Positions 17,209-25,672 of a stretch of 64,000 nucleotides of DNA are shown here, one piece after another. Source of the stretch: Kitasatospora sp. DSM 101779 (GTDB lineage: Bacteria; Actinomycetota; Actinomycetes; Streptomycetales; Streptomycetaceae); the NCBI RefSeq assembly GCF_025655475.1, contig NZ_JAHTIK010000001.1:578371-642370 (forward strand), in the 5' to 3' direction. Position numbers and translations under genes: made by a program. Positions within the stretch are counted from its first letter, which is position 1. Each line of letters opens with the position of its first letter. Under the pieces are notes generated by a model. That model made no database searches, was not told the origin of the DNA, and saw only the letters and a program-made list of their open reading frames with translations.

Positions 17209-17713
17209 TCAGCGGCGGAGGCCTGTGAGCAGGGCGTCCAGGCGAGGTCGAAGCGGGCGCGGTGGTCCTCCGGAGTGCCGAGCCCTCCGGCCACGGCGGC
17301 GGCCAGGGTCGGATGGGCGGTGAGGTCGGCCTCCGCCGGCTCGTCCGGGTGGCCGGGGGTGGGGGCGGCCTGGGCGAGGCACTGGCCGATCACCAGGGTG
17401 GCCACCGAGTTGACGATCCGCAGGGCGACGACGGGGGCGGCGATGCCGGCCCGGCCGAGGAAGGCCGCGGTGTCCTCGACGATCTGCAGTGCCTCCGCGG
17501 AACGGGCCGGGCGGGTGGCGACCAGCACGATCACTCCGGGGTGGCGGAGCAGTTCGGCGCGGAAGGCGGTGGCGAACTCCCGCAGGCGTTCGGGCCAGGC
17601 CTCGGCGGGGCCGTCGAGTTCGGGGCGGACGGCGGTGACGACCCGTTCGACGAGGTCAAGTGCCGCGTGCAGCAGCTTGTCGCGGCTGAGCCCGGCCCTC
17701 CGGGGGGTGGCGG
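17209..17713 (-). pseudogene. decayed TetR-family regulator (helix-turn-helix lost, C-terminal frameshift)
   Basis: Reading from about 17713 downward gives LSRDKLLHAALDLVER, the first helix of a TetR domain, which then jumps directly to VVTAVRPELDGP and the ligand domain (LREFATAFRAELLRHPGVIVLVATRPARS). The recognition part of the HTH is missing. Near 17232 the frame is also shifted: one extra base after FDLA would give DALLTGLRR and a stop at 17209, where the frame now runs on as WTPCSQ. No start codon remains. Two independent lesions make this a clear relic; it points to a past divergent regulator-target pair with the fragment at 17720. Confidence 0.75.
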
Positions 17714-17719
17714 CGTCCC

Positions 17720-17815
17720 ACCGTCGCGGACGGCCTGATCACCGAGATCCGCGGCGTCTCCGACCGCCTCGGTCTGTTCCTCCAGCTCGGCTGGGACTGG
17801 CCGACGGCGGACTGA
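17720..17815 (+). pseudogene. 3' end of a SnoaL/ester-cyclase-like gene
   Basis: With no start codon, the frame TVADGLITEIRGVSDRLGLF then LQLGWDWPTAD and stop resembles the C-terminal strand and tail of SnoaL-like ester cyclases (..DRLGLFxQLG..). It begins beside the TetR remnant. The rest of the gene is absent, so a deletion probably removed it together with the regulator's DNA-binding part. Confidence 0.6.
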
Positions 17816-17978
17816 CCGGCGACCGCCGCAGGGCCGGACGCCCTGTCGCCCGGGGCCGTCCGGCCCTGCGGGACGCCCCCGGTGGCCCCTGGGCCCAGCG
17901 CGGCGGGCGTGCTGACATGGAGGTGGCGGGGGCCTGCCGAGCAGGGAGCAGCTGAACGGGGAGAAGAGGGTGAGAGCC

Positions 17979-18512
17979 ATGCGTGCGGTCATCGTGTACG
18001 AGAGTGTCTACGGCAACACGCGCGAAGTGGCCGAGGCCGTTGCGGACGGCGTCCACACGGCGCAGCCGGAGGCGGTCGTGCGGTGCCTGCCGGCTGCCGA
18101 GGCCGGACCGGACGTCACCAGGACGGCCGACCTGCTGGTGGTCGGCGGCCCCACCCACATGCACGGCATGACCTCGGCGCTGAGCCGCCGGATGGCGGTC
18201 GCCGCGGAGAAGAAGAAGGACCCGGACGGCACCGCGGAGCGGACCGCCGCGGCCGAGGGCAACGGCCCCGGCCTGCGCGGCTGGTTCCACTCGCTGCCCG
18301 AGGGCGGGCCGGGGGTGCGCGCCGCCGCCTTCGACACCCGGGCCGACATCAGGGCGAGCGGCGGGGCCGCGAACGGCATCGCCCGCAGGCTGTCGCACCA
18401 CCACTACGACGTCGTCGCCCGGCCCGAGGGCTTCGTCGTCGAGGACAGCGAAGGGCCCATGCGCGCCGGCGAACTCGAGCGCGCGAAGGCCTGGGGCGCG
18501 GCGCTGATCTGA
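17979..18512 (+). CDS. flavodoxin-domain protein
   Basis: 177 aa. The FMN phosphate loop is at the N-terminus: MRAVIVYESVYGNTREVAEAVADG (T/S-x-T-G-x-T-like, SVYGNTR). The next loop LLVVGGPTHMHGMTS follows the usual flavodoxin pattern for the FMN ring. It may carry electrons or act as a quinone-reductase-like flavoprotein. The chosen ATG at 17979 follows GAGAAGAGGG; an in-frame GTG nine bases upstream (17970) is an alternative. Single gene. Confidence 0.85.
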   Translation: MRAVIVYESVYGNTREVAEAVADGVHTAQPEAVVRCLPAAEAGPDVTRTADLLVVGGPTHMHGMTSALSRRMAVAAEKKKDPDGTAERTAAAEGNGPGLRGWFHSLPEGGPGVRAAAFDTRADIRASGGAANGIARRLSHHHYDVVARPEGFVVEDSEGPMRAGELERAKAWGAALI

Positions 18513-18573
18513 CACCACCGCTCTGAGGGCGGCCCGATCCGGCGGCGCCGTCGGACCGCCCGGGAGGCGTCCG

Positions 18574-19899
18574 TCAGATCCGGTCGAGGCCCAGCATGCG
18601 GTGCACGGCCGTGCGAACGGCCGTCTCCGCATGCTGCGGCACCCCCTGCTGCGGCACCGCCGGCGGCGGGGCTGCGGGGTCGGGCGTGCGGTCGAGGATC
18701 TCGATGCGCTGGCCGGGTGCGGCCTGCGCGGCGATCCGGTCGCGCTCGCGGGTGTCGGCCGCGAACAGCAGGAGCGGCGACAGCTGCGTCCGGAGCGCGG
18801 CGACCCGGCCGGCGACCGGGCAGATCACCGCGTACGGGCGTCCGGAGACGGTGATCGGCACGCCCATCGCGAAGGCCGGTTCGGGGTCGGCGCCGACCGC
18901 CGGCCGCAGCCCCGTCTCCCGGCGGACGAAGGCCGCGGCCGAGGGGCGCAGCTGCCGCTGGCGGGTCATCAGGGCCTCGACGGCGGCCCGGTGTCGCTCG
19001 GAGTCGGACCGGGCGCGGCGCTGCGCGGTCCCGGCCCGGACGATCGCCTGCCGGCGCTGCGGGGCCGCCCGGTGCTCGGCCTCCCGCAGGGCGAGGTACT
19101 GGCGGGTGGTCCAGCGGACGGCGTCCGTGTCCCACTCCGAGTCGACCCGGACGGCGCGGGTGGTGTCGGCGCAGATCGCGGCGACGAACCGGGCCAGCGG
19201 CAGCGGGTCGGCCGGCCGCCATTCGCCGTGGCCGGCACAGGGCAGCGGTCCCGGCACCCCGGCGCCGCAGTTCGCGCACTCGCAGAGTTCGCAGTCCGCC
19301 CGGTCCTCGCACCACTCGGGGACGAACCGGGCGGGGCCGGCCACGACCTGCACGGGCCCGCCGTCCTCGGGGCGTTCGACCCGGACGGCGGGCACCGCGT
19401 CCAGCCACGGGACGGTCCGGCGGTCGGTGAACCAGCAGACCTCGATGCCGTCGGCCCGGTAGCGGGCCGTGCGGCGTTCGACGTCGGCGGTGCTGACGGC
19501 CGAGGTCTGCGCCTCCAGGGCGACCCGCCGCCGGCCGTCCGGCGAGGTGGCGAGGACGTCCGCGCGCCAGGAGCCGTCCGGGGCGGCGACCTCGTACGCG
19601 GCCTGCCAGCCGGCGGCCCGGGCATGGGCGGCGAGGTCGAGTTTCAGCAGGTGGTGCTGGAGGCCCTCGCCGGCCGCCTTGGCGGCGCAGTGCGGGGCGT
19701 GGTCGGCATGCCGCAGGAACCAGAGGTCGTACTGCTGGTGCGGCTTGTGGACGAGGTGCACCGGCCAGGCGCACTCGTAGCATGTCACCGGGGCCGCGGG
19801 CCTGGTCCGGTGGACGCCCGACCGGTCCCGGCCGCAGCCTAGGTCGGGCAGGGTGACGTCGATCCGCCCCCACTGCGCGTGCTCCCCGACGAACACCAT
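18574..19899 (-). CDS. CoiA-like competence-family protein with PD-(D/E)XK nuclease core
   Basis: 441 aa. An N-terminal zinc-knuckle-like segment (TCYECAWPVHLVH ... HADHAPHC) precedes a nuclease-like core GSWRADVLATSPDGRRRVALEAQTS, with Asp, Glu and Gln in the D-x(n)-ExQ pattern of CoiA and restriction-type nucleases. A second Cys/His cluster follows (CEDRADCELCECANCGAGVPG). CoiA proteins act on DNA uptake or processing; in actinomycetes the role is unknown. The C-terminal third is a positively charged helix region. Start at 19899, with a hairpin 30 bp upstream. Confidence 0.75.
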   Translation of the reverse strand: MVFVGEHAQWGRIDVTLPDLGCGRDRSGVHRTRPAAPVTCYECAWPVHLVHKPHQQYDLWFLRHADHAPHCAAKAAGEGLQHHLLKLDLAAHARAAGWQAAYEVAAPDGSWRADVLATSPDGRRRVALEAQTSAVSTADVERRTARYRADGIEVCWFTDRRTVPWLDAVPAVRVERPEDGGPVQVVAGPARFVPEWCEDRADCELCECANCGAGVPGPLPCAGHGEWRPADPLPLARFVAAICADTTRAVRVDSEWDTDAVRWTTRQYLALREAEHRAAPQRRQAIVRAGTAQRRARSDSERHRAAVEALMTRQRQLRPSAAAFVRRETGLRPAVGADPEPAFAMGVPITVSGRPYAVICPVAGRVAALRTQLSPLLLFAADTRERDRIAAQAAPGQRIEILDRTPDPAAPPPAVPQQGVPQHAETAVRTAVHRMLGLDRI

Positions 19900-19928
19900 C
19901 AGCGCTCCCTCCGCCCGAGGCCGTCAGC

Positions 19929-19955
19929 ACGGTCGGGCCATGATCACCCGACCGT
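19929..19955. promoter_or_regulatory. dyad/hairpin upstream of the CoiA-like gene
   Basis: ACGGTCGGG and CCCGACCGT are perfect 9-bp arms around a 9-nt loop, ending 30 bp before the CoiA-like start. It could be an operator or a second stem of the upstream terminator. Confidence 0.5.
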
Positions 19956-20054
19956 ACGACAGACTGACGGGTCGTCGGTCGACGAACAAGGGCGCACGGC
20001 GGAGGCTCCGGGTTCGCGGACCGGCGCGCGGGAGCCGACCGGAGCCGGAAAGCG

Positions 20055-20090
20055 CCGACCGGCGACCCGTGGAAACGGGCCGCCGGTCGG
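20055..20090. terminator. terminator hairpin after the APC permease
   Basis: CCGACCGGCG-A-CCCGT pairs with ACGGG-C-CGCCGGTCGG around GGAA, a 15-bp stem with a single A-C mismatch, 25 bp past the permease stop codon (minus strand). Confidence 0.75.
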
Positions 20091-20114
20091 TGTGCGGTTC
20101 GGACGTTGCGGTGC

Positions 20115-22079
20115 TCAGCCGACGTGGACGCGCGGGCGTCGCGAGCGGTCGGGCTCGGCCTCGCGGAGCACCTCGCGGGTGACCGGGGCGACCTCGCCCT
20201 GGCCGAACAGGAAGAACCGCAGGAACTGGGCGAACGGATTGCCCTCCGTCCACTCGAAGTAGATGTGCGGCTGCTGCCCGGTGACGTTTCGCACGTACAG
20301 CAGCAGGGCGGCCAGTGCGTTCGGGATCGAGGAGTGCTCCAGAGTGAGGATGCGGTACCGGTCGTGCAACACCTCGCCGCGCACCCGCAGCTCCGCCTCG
20401 AAGTCGGACGGGTCGCGGACGGTGACCTCGACGAACAGCAGGTCGTCCTCGGGGGCGATGCCGTTGTCCGCCCGGATCTGGGTGGTCTTGTCGCGGTACT
20501 CGGCGAGGTCCCGGTTGCTCGGCTCGTTGGCGATGATCCGGATCCCCCGGTGCGCGCAGTCGCGGACGAACCGCTCGGCGACCGGGTCGAGGACGACGTC
20601 GGTGACGCGCAGTTCGAAGGCGCGGGCGAGCCGCGAGGCCAGCGAGATGAGGATGATGCCGGCGATGAAGCAGGCACCGATCTTCACACCGTCCGGGCGC
20701 TCGGCGATGTTGAGGGCCGTGGTGTAGAGGAAGACTGCGGCGATCACCGCGAAGCCGATCGTCCAGCCGCGCTGGTGGGCCCGGCGGGCGGCGATGGTCA
20801 CCGCGATCGCGGCCGAGCTGATCAGCACCAGGACGCCGGTCGCGTAGGCGCCGCCCTGCGCGTCCACGTCCGCGTCGAAGATCCAGGTGACCAGGAAGGC
20901 CACGCCGGTCAGCACCAGGACGGTCGGGCGGACGGCCCGCGCCCAGTGCGGGGCCATGCCGTAGCGCGGCAGGTAGCGCGGCAGCAGGTTCAGCAGGCCG
21001 GCCATCGCCGAGGCGCCCGCGAACCACAGGATGGCGATGGTGGAGACGTCGTACACGGTGCCGAACGCGCTGCCCAGGTACTCGTGGGCGAGGTAGGCGA
21101 GCGCACGGCCGTTGGCCTCGCCGCCGGGCCGGAACTGGTCCGCCGGGATCAGCAGGGTGGTGATGAAGCTGGTGGTGATCAGGAAGACGCTCATGATCAC
21201 GGCGGCCGTGGTGAGCAGCTTGTGGGTGCCGTGGATCCGGCCGACCGGCTTCTGCTCGGTGTCACCGTCCCCGCCCTTGACGTGCGGCATCACGGCGACA
21301 CCGGTCTCGAAGCCGGACAGGCCGAGGGCGAGCTTGGGGAAGACGATCAGCGAGACGCCGATCATGGCGACCACGTTGCCGTGCTCGGCGGTCAGCGCGT
21401 GCGACCAGTCGGCGACCACGTGCGGGGCGGTCACCACGTGCCACAGGCCGGTCGCCACGACGACGACGTTCAGCACCAGGTAGATGCCGACCAGGCCCAC
21501 GGCCAGGCCGATCGCCTCGCTGAAGCCCTTGAGGAAGACGGCGCCGAGCAGCGCGATCAGGAAGAGCGTGATCAGCACCTGGCGGCCGTGCAGGGCGCTC
21601 GTCAGGTGCGGGTTCTCCACCAGGTGGGCCGTGGCGTCCGCGGCGGAGAGGGTGATGGTGATGAGGAAGTCCGTGGCCGCGAAGCCGAGCAGGACGAGGA
21701 CGAACAGCTTGCCCTGCCAGAAGCTCAGCAGCCGCTCCAGCATGGCGATCGAGCCCTCGCCGTGCGGACTCTCCTTCGCCACCCGGCGGTACACCGGCAG
21801 GGCGCCGCACAGGGTCACCACGACCAGCACGATGGTGGCCACCGGCGACAGCAGGCCGGCCGCGAGGGCCGCGATGCCGGGCTGGTAGCCCAGGGTGGAG
21901 AAGTAGTCCAGACCGGTCAGGCACATCACCCGCCACCAGCGCTGTCCGTGCTCCTGGGGCGCCTGGGCGTGCGGCCCGGGGTGCTGCTTGGCCCGGTCCG
22001 ACAGCCCCTCCAGCAGCCACGCCCGCAGCCGGCTTGATGCCGCGGGTGAAGGGGGGACCGGCGGGGATGTTGTGGCCAC
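20115..22079 (-). CDS. APC-family permease with cytoplasmic C-terminal domain
   Basis: 654 aa. Around twelve membrane helices start at [32 protein letters not shown] and run to about residue 480 ([21 protein letters not shown]). The last ~170 residues are a soluble domain ([25 protein letters not shown] ... VHVG). This layout fits the actinobacterial APC/KUP-like group that imports amino acids or potassium; the substrate is not readable. The GTG at 22079 follows GGAG six bases upstream. The 5' leader contains a GC hairpin followed by a T-run (22112-22128). I found no c-di-AMP riboswitch there. Confidence 0.85.
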   Translation of the reverse strand: MATTSPPVPPSPAASSRLRAWLLEGLSDRAKQHPGPHAQAPQEHGQRWWRVMCLTGLDYFSTLGYQPGIAALAAGLLSPVATIVLVVVTLCGALPVYRRVAKESPHGEGSIAMLERLLSFWQGKLFVLVLLGFAATDFLITITLSAADATAHLVENPHLTSALHGRQVLITLFLIALLGAVFLKGFSEAIGLAVGLVGIYLVLNVVVVATGLWHVVTAPHVVADWSHALTAEHGNVVAMIGVSLIVFPKLALGLSGFETGVAVMPHVKGGDGDTEQKPVGRIHGTHKLLTTAAVIMSVFLITTSFITTLLIPADQFRPGGEANGRALAYLAHEYLGSAFGTVYDVSTIAILWFAGASAMAGLLNLLPRYLPRYGMAPHWARAVRPTVLVLTGVAFLVTWIFDADVDAQGGAYATGVLVLISSAAIAVTIAARRAHQRGWTIGFAVIAAVFLYTTALNIAERPDGVKIGACFIAGIILISLASRLARAFELRVTDVVLDPVAERFVRDCAHRGIRIIANEPSNRDLAEYRDKTTQIRADNGIAPEDDLLFVEVTVRDPSDFEAELRVRGEVLHDRYRILTLEHSSIPNALAALLLYVRNVTGQQPHIYFEWTEGNPFAQFLRFFLFGQGEVAPVTREVLREAEPDRSRRPRVHVG

Positions 22080-22111
22080 GACTGACTCCGTCGAGAGTGC
22101 AAAACGATCAA

Positions 22112-22128
22112 GCCGCCCGGTGGGCGGC
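22112..22128 (-). promoter_or_regulatory. hairpin with T-rich tail in the permease leader
   Basis: On the minus strand GCCGCCC-ACC-GGGCGGC is followed by TTGATCGTTTTG, the shape of an intrinsic terminator, 33 bp before the GTG start of the permease. It may be an attenuator. The DNA from here to 22677 (about 550 bp, including AT-poor DNA and a TCTTGACGGATCTTTAAC segment near 22483) shows no gene I can support. Confidence 0.4.
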
Positions 22129-22677
22129 CTCGCCAGACTAGACAGGCGACTCGTCGGCCTCTTTCGCCATCGCGTACAACACCGGCACCCCGTCCTGGCA
22201 CTACCGGTTGTGTCGGCCAACGGTTCGAGGACACTCGACGACCGGGTGGCCGACCCCGCCCGGCGCGCGCCCGAGCCGCCCTCGACCGCCCTCGACCGCC
22301 CTGCCCACCGGGCGAAACCGCACGTCGTCGCAGGTCCGAGCGGTGCGGGAGCCGCCATCCGCGCGGCCGGAGGACACCCGGGCGGCCACGGCGGGCCCAC
22401 CTCCCGAGCCCGGCCGGAGCGGTCACCGCCGGTGGCGCGGTGCCCCCGGCCACACCGGGGGCCGCAGCGGCCGGTGGACGAATCTTGACGGATCTTTAAC
22501 GCCTCCGCGGGCGCGCTCCCACCCTGCAGGACCTGGCGGCCGGCCTCACGGCCCGGCCGCCGGGTGCACCCGCAGCAGCACGGTGTCCGTCACCCGGTCC
22601 GGTCCGCCAGCCGGGTGCGCCGGCCCTTCGGGTGGCAGCTCGCGTCGCACCGCTCCCCCGCCCCCACCCAGCCCCCG

Positions 22678-23289
22678 TCACGCCGGGTATCCGATCTCCG
22701 CCAGATCCTCCCCCAGCTCCTCGAGGTCCACCTCCGGATTCAGGGCCGCCACCACGGCCCGGGTGAGCGGGCGGTGACCGAAGACGTGCCGGACGGCCCC
22801 GAGGTCGACCTCGGTCTCGAAGTACTCCTCGGCCCACGCCCGGTAGGCCTCGGGGGTACCGTCGGCCAGCAGGTGGAACAGGTCCTCGCCCCCTGACGGC
22901 GCGGCCGTGACCTGCCAGGCCACGTCCTCGGCCCGCCGCCACAGGCACACCGTGGCGATCGGCGAGCCGTCGTGGGCGGCGAAGGCCGGCTCGTCCACGA
23001 AGAAGCGGAACACCTCGGGGATCTGCGCCAGCAGGTGCGGCGCATGGGGCACGGCTCGGTCGAAGCCCCGGGCGCAGGCACCGGCCGGCGAGAACACCAT
23101 GAACCAGTCGGAGCCGCTGCCGTCACGCATGGAGGCCATCTCCTCGCCCTCCCCCCAGTGGGCGTCGAAGGAGTGGTACCGCGACTCCCAGTCCGGGCTG
23201 AGGACGGCATCGAGCACGGCCATCGCCCGGCAGCGGTCGCGGACGGCGGTGATGTCGGGAAGGCGGTTCGCAAGCGTGTGCACGGGCAC
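22678..23289 (-). CDS. conserved streptomycete hypothetical protein
   Basis: 203 aa. I recall relatives in streptomycetes that begin PVHTLANRLPDITAVRDRCRAMAVLDAVLSPDWESRYHSFDAHWGEGEEMASMRDGSG, so I chose the GTG at 23289 over an upstream TTG (23331). The C-terminal VRHVFGHRPLTRAVVAALNPEVDLEELGEDLAEIGYP is also conserved. No enzyme motif or signal is seen. The organisation (WESRY, GSGSDWFMVF) hints at an immunity-like or SMI1-type neighbour role, but that is not shown. It stands alone. Confidence 0.75.
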   Translation of the reverse strand: MPVHTLANRLPDITAVRDRCRAMAVLDAVLSPDWESRYHSFDAHWGEGEEMASMRDGSGSDWFMVFSPAGACARGFDRAVPHAPHLLAQIPEVFRFFVDEPAFAAHDGSPIATVCLWRRAEDVAWQVTAAPSGGEDLFHLLADGTPEAYRAWAEEYFETEVDLGAVRHVFGHRPLTRAVVAALNPEVDLEELGEDLAEIGYPA

Positions 23290-23390
23290 ATTGAACCCGT
23301 TCCCGAGGCCCGGCAGGCTCTTCTCCGCCAAGTTCCGTGACGCGTCCGTGTCCGGAGGACGGCGCGCCCGCTGTGCGGGGCCCAGGCCTG

Positions 23391-24019
23391 CTAACGGCCG
23401 CGTTCGGCGCCGCCGTTGACCTGGACGACCTGGGCGGTGATCTGGCAGGCGGTCGGGGAGGCGCGCCAGTGGACCGTCCGGGCGACGTCCTCGGGCAGGC
23501 CGGGACGGCCGGTGCGGGTCTGCGCGACGAGCGTGCGCTCGCGTTCGGCCGCGATGCCGGCGCCGAAGAACCCGGTGCCGGCGGTGCAGCCGGGTGCGAC
23601 GACGTTCACCGTGATGCCGCGCGGCCCGAGCTCCGCCGCCAGGTCGTAGGCCTAGGGTGCAGGGCGGCCTTGGCGCCGCCGTACGAGCCGTTGCCGGAGC
23701 CGCACACGGCCGCGATGGAGCTGATCGGCACCACCCGGCCGCCCGGGGTGGCCAGCCGTTCCTTGAGGCCCTCGGTGAGCAGCACCGCCGTCAGGGTGTT
23801 GGCCCGGATGTTCGCCTCCCAGTGCCGGGCGGGGTCGGCGGCGACGGCCAGGGCGGGCGGCGCAGCGGGGTGGGCCGCCGCGAGTCCGGCGGCCGCCCCG
23901 CCGAGGACCTCGGCCCGGCGTCCGGTCAGGACGACCTGGTCGCCGGAGCCCGCGAACTCCTCGGCCACCGCGTACCCGTTGCCGGTGCCACCACCGCTGA
24001 CCGCCACGACGCGCGCCAC
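23391..24019 (-). pseudogene. broken short-chain dehydrogenase/reductase gene
   Basis: Starts at GTG 24019 with VARVVAVSGGGTGNGYAVAEEFAGSGDQVVLTGRRAEVLGGAAAG, a typical SDR cofactor loop. The NNAG segment that should follow is missing: the frame moves from LAVAADPA directly to RHWEANIRANTLTAVLLTEGL. The active-site YGGAK is present, but the frame is shifted right after it (AKAALHP near 23655); the second half, AYDLAAELGPRGITVNVVAPG ... VQVNGGAE, continues in another frame to 23391. Deletion and frameshift together show loss of function. Confidence 0.85.
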
Positions 24020-24104
24020 GGCCCCGCCCCCGATGTGTTCACGACTTGTTCCGGGACCCGGCCCAGCCGACGCGGCGTCAGCTGTCAAGCGGTCGGCGGT
24101 CAGG

Positions 24105-24701
24105 TCACTGCCCGGCGACCGGCCGGTAGGTGCAGACGTTGACGCCGGTGCCGCTGGTGACGGTGGAGACGAGTTCGAGGGTGCGCTTGGCACCGTCGGC
24201 CGGGAAGATCGACTTGCCGCCGCCGAGGAGCACCGGCATGACGATGAGCTTGAGTTCGTCGACCAGGCCCTCCGCGATCAGCGTGCGGGCGAGGGTCGGG
24301 CTGCCCATGACGAGCAGGTCGCCGCCCTCGGCCTTGTGCAGGCCGGCGATCCGGGAGACGGCCTCGGCGCCGGGGAGGAGCGTGGTGTTCGCCCACGTCA
24401 GGTCGGACCCGCCGAGCGTCGTGCTGACCACGTACTTGGGGATGGCGTTCATCCGGTCGGCGAACGGGTCGCCCGCGCGGTCGGGCCAGGCGGCGGCCAT
24501 GGTCTGCCAGGTGCGGCGGCCGAAGAGCAGGGCGTCCGCGGTGCTCAGCGCCCCGTCGAAGGCGCCGCCCACCACCTCGGGGTCGAAGAAGGGGTGCGAC
24601 CAGCCGCCGTGGGCGAAGCCGCCGTCGGTGTCCTCCTGGGGGCCGCCGGGCGCCTGCACGACGCCGTCCAGGCTCATGAACTCGCTGACCACGATGCGCA
24701 C
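24105..24701 (-). CDS. dihydrofolate reductase/RibD-like family protein
   Basis: 198 aa. RIVVSEFMSLDGVVQAPGGPQED at the N-terminus, LLFGRRTWQTMAAAWP in the middle and LLVMGSPTLARTLIAEGLVDELKLIVMPVLLGGGKSIFP near the C-terminus are the hallmarks of the RibD-C/DHFR-like group that binds NADPH. Actinomycetes carry many such proteins of unknown substrate. The GTG at 24701 follows GGAGGA eight bases upstream. It is next to the broken SDR gene, possibly a former redox pair. Confidence 0.9.
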   Translation of the reverse strand: MRIVVSEFMSLDGVVQAPGGPQEDTDGGFAHGGWSHPFFDPEVVGGAFDGALSTADALLFGRRTWQTMAAAWPDRAGDPFADRMNAIPKYVVSTTLGGSDLTWANTTLLPGAEAVSRIAGLHKAEGGDLLVMGSPTLARTLIAEGLVDELKLIVMPVLLGGGKSIFPADGAKRTLELVSTVTSGTGVNVCTYRPVAGQ

Positions 24702-24869
24702 GGTGCTCGATCCTCCACGTGGGTCGGGACGTGGCCGGAGAGCGCCCGACCGCTCCGGCATCATGGCACCCGGCGCCGACAACGCGCAGGACCCGGTCGG
24801 CCGTCGGGTCGCCGTGCCGCAGCGGGGGTTTACTCCCCGTCGACAGCGGCGGAACCGGTCCGGGCCGCG

Positions 24870-25199
24870 TCAGCCGTACCAGGACGCCTCGGTCGGCCGG
24901 GCCCGCCGGGGTACCTCCCGCTCGGGCATCGGGACGCGGACGTCGCCGGCGACCAGTGCGCAGGTCGGGATTCCGGTGAACACGCCGGGCAGGGCGATCC
25001 GGACCTCGACGTGCCGGGGCGGCCCGGTCGGCAGTACGGCGATCAGCGTCCGCTCCTCGGGATGGTGCCCGTGCACCCGCTCGAACGCCACCTCGTGCCC
25101 GTTCACCAGGACCTCCAGCTCCCGGACCCCGCCCAGACGGACGCCCGCGGTCACCGAACAGCCGGCGTACTCGCAGTGGAAGTGGTACTCGCGGCCCAT
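24870..25199 (-). CDS. small beta-rich hypothetical protein
   Basis: 109 aa from ATG 25199 (MGREYHFHCEYAGCSVTAGVRLGGVRELEVLVNGHEVAFER). The HFHCEY/GCSV start and alternating hydrophobic pattern suggest a small beta-sandwich. Two early Cys could bind metal or form a disulfide. No family recognised and no signal peptide. A single gene that stands between the DHFR-like gene and a small secreted peptide gene. Confidence 0.55.
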   Translation of the reverse strand: MGREYHFHCEYAGCSVTAGVRLGGVRELEVLVNGHEVAFERVHGHHPEERTLIAVLPTGPPRHVEVRIALPGVFTGIPTCALVAGDVRVPMPEREVPRRARPTEASWYG

Positions 25200-25425
25200 G
25201 TCCGCCTCCCGATGCTCCGGGCGGTGTCGCACCCGTCCCTCCATCCTGACACCCGACCGGCCGGTGCGGCAGGGCGGGCGGTCGCGGGCCCGGACGGCGG
25301 CCGCCCCTACTCCGGACGGCGGAGTCCGCTCCCCCGGAGGGAGCAGCGGCCGTGACCGATCGGGTGTCACGCCGTTGGCCGCGCGGAGCACCGTTCGGGG
25401 CACACCACCGTTCAAGGAGAGACCC

Positions 25426-25641
25426 ATGCGACAGTACGTCCGGACCGCCGTCGTCGGCGCCCTGCTGGGGGCGAGCGCACTGACCGCCGTGCCGGCGGGG
25501 GCGGCCGGGAACACCGCGTACCCGGAGCCGTCGAAGCAGGAGCACCTGTACGCGGTGCCGGTGGCGGGCATCGCCGATGTCGGCGACCTCACCAAGCTGG
25601 CGCTGCTCGGCCACGACTTCGCCGGGCTGCTCGGCCACTGA
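25426..25641 (+). CDS. small secreted peptide
   Basis: 71 aa. An N-terminal Sec signal, RQYVRTAVVGALLGASALTAVPAGAAG, likely cleaved after AGA, leaves ~43 residues NTAYPEPSKQEHLYAVPVAG then IADVGDLTKLALLGHDFAGLLGH. The ATG at 25426 follows AAGGAGAGACCC, a good site. The mature part has no Cys. It recalls small secreted proteins of streptomycete surfaces but is not a chaplin. Function unknown. Confidence 0.7.
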   Translation: MRQYVRTAVVGALLGASALTAVPAGAAGNTAYPEPSKQEHLYAVPVAGIADVGDLTKLALLGHDFAGLLGH

Positions 25642-25672
25642 GCCGCCCGGGGGGCCGCCGGGCCGAGCCGGC

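Noticed and set aside
22080..22320. Riboswitch (c-di-AMP, ydaO type) in the permease leader
   Set aside because: None of the conserved ydaO segments were found; only a short GC hairpin with a T-run is present.
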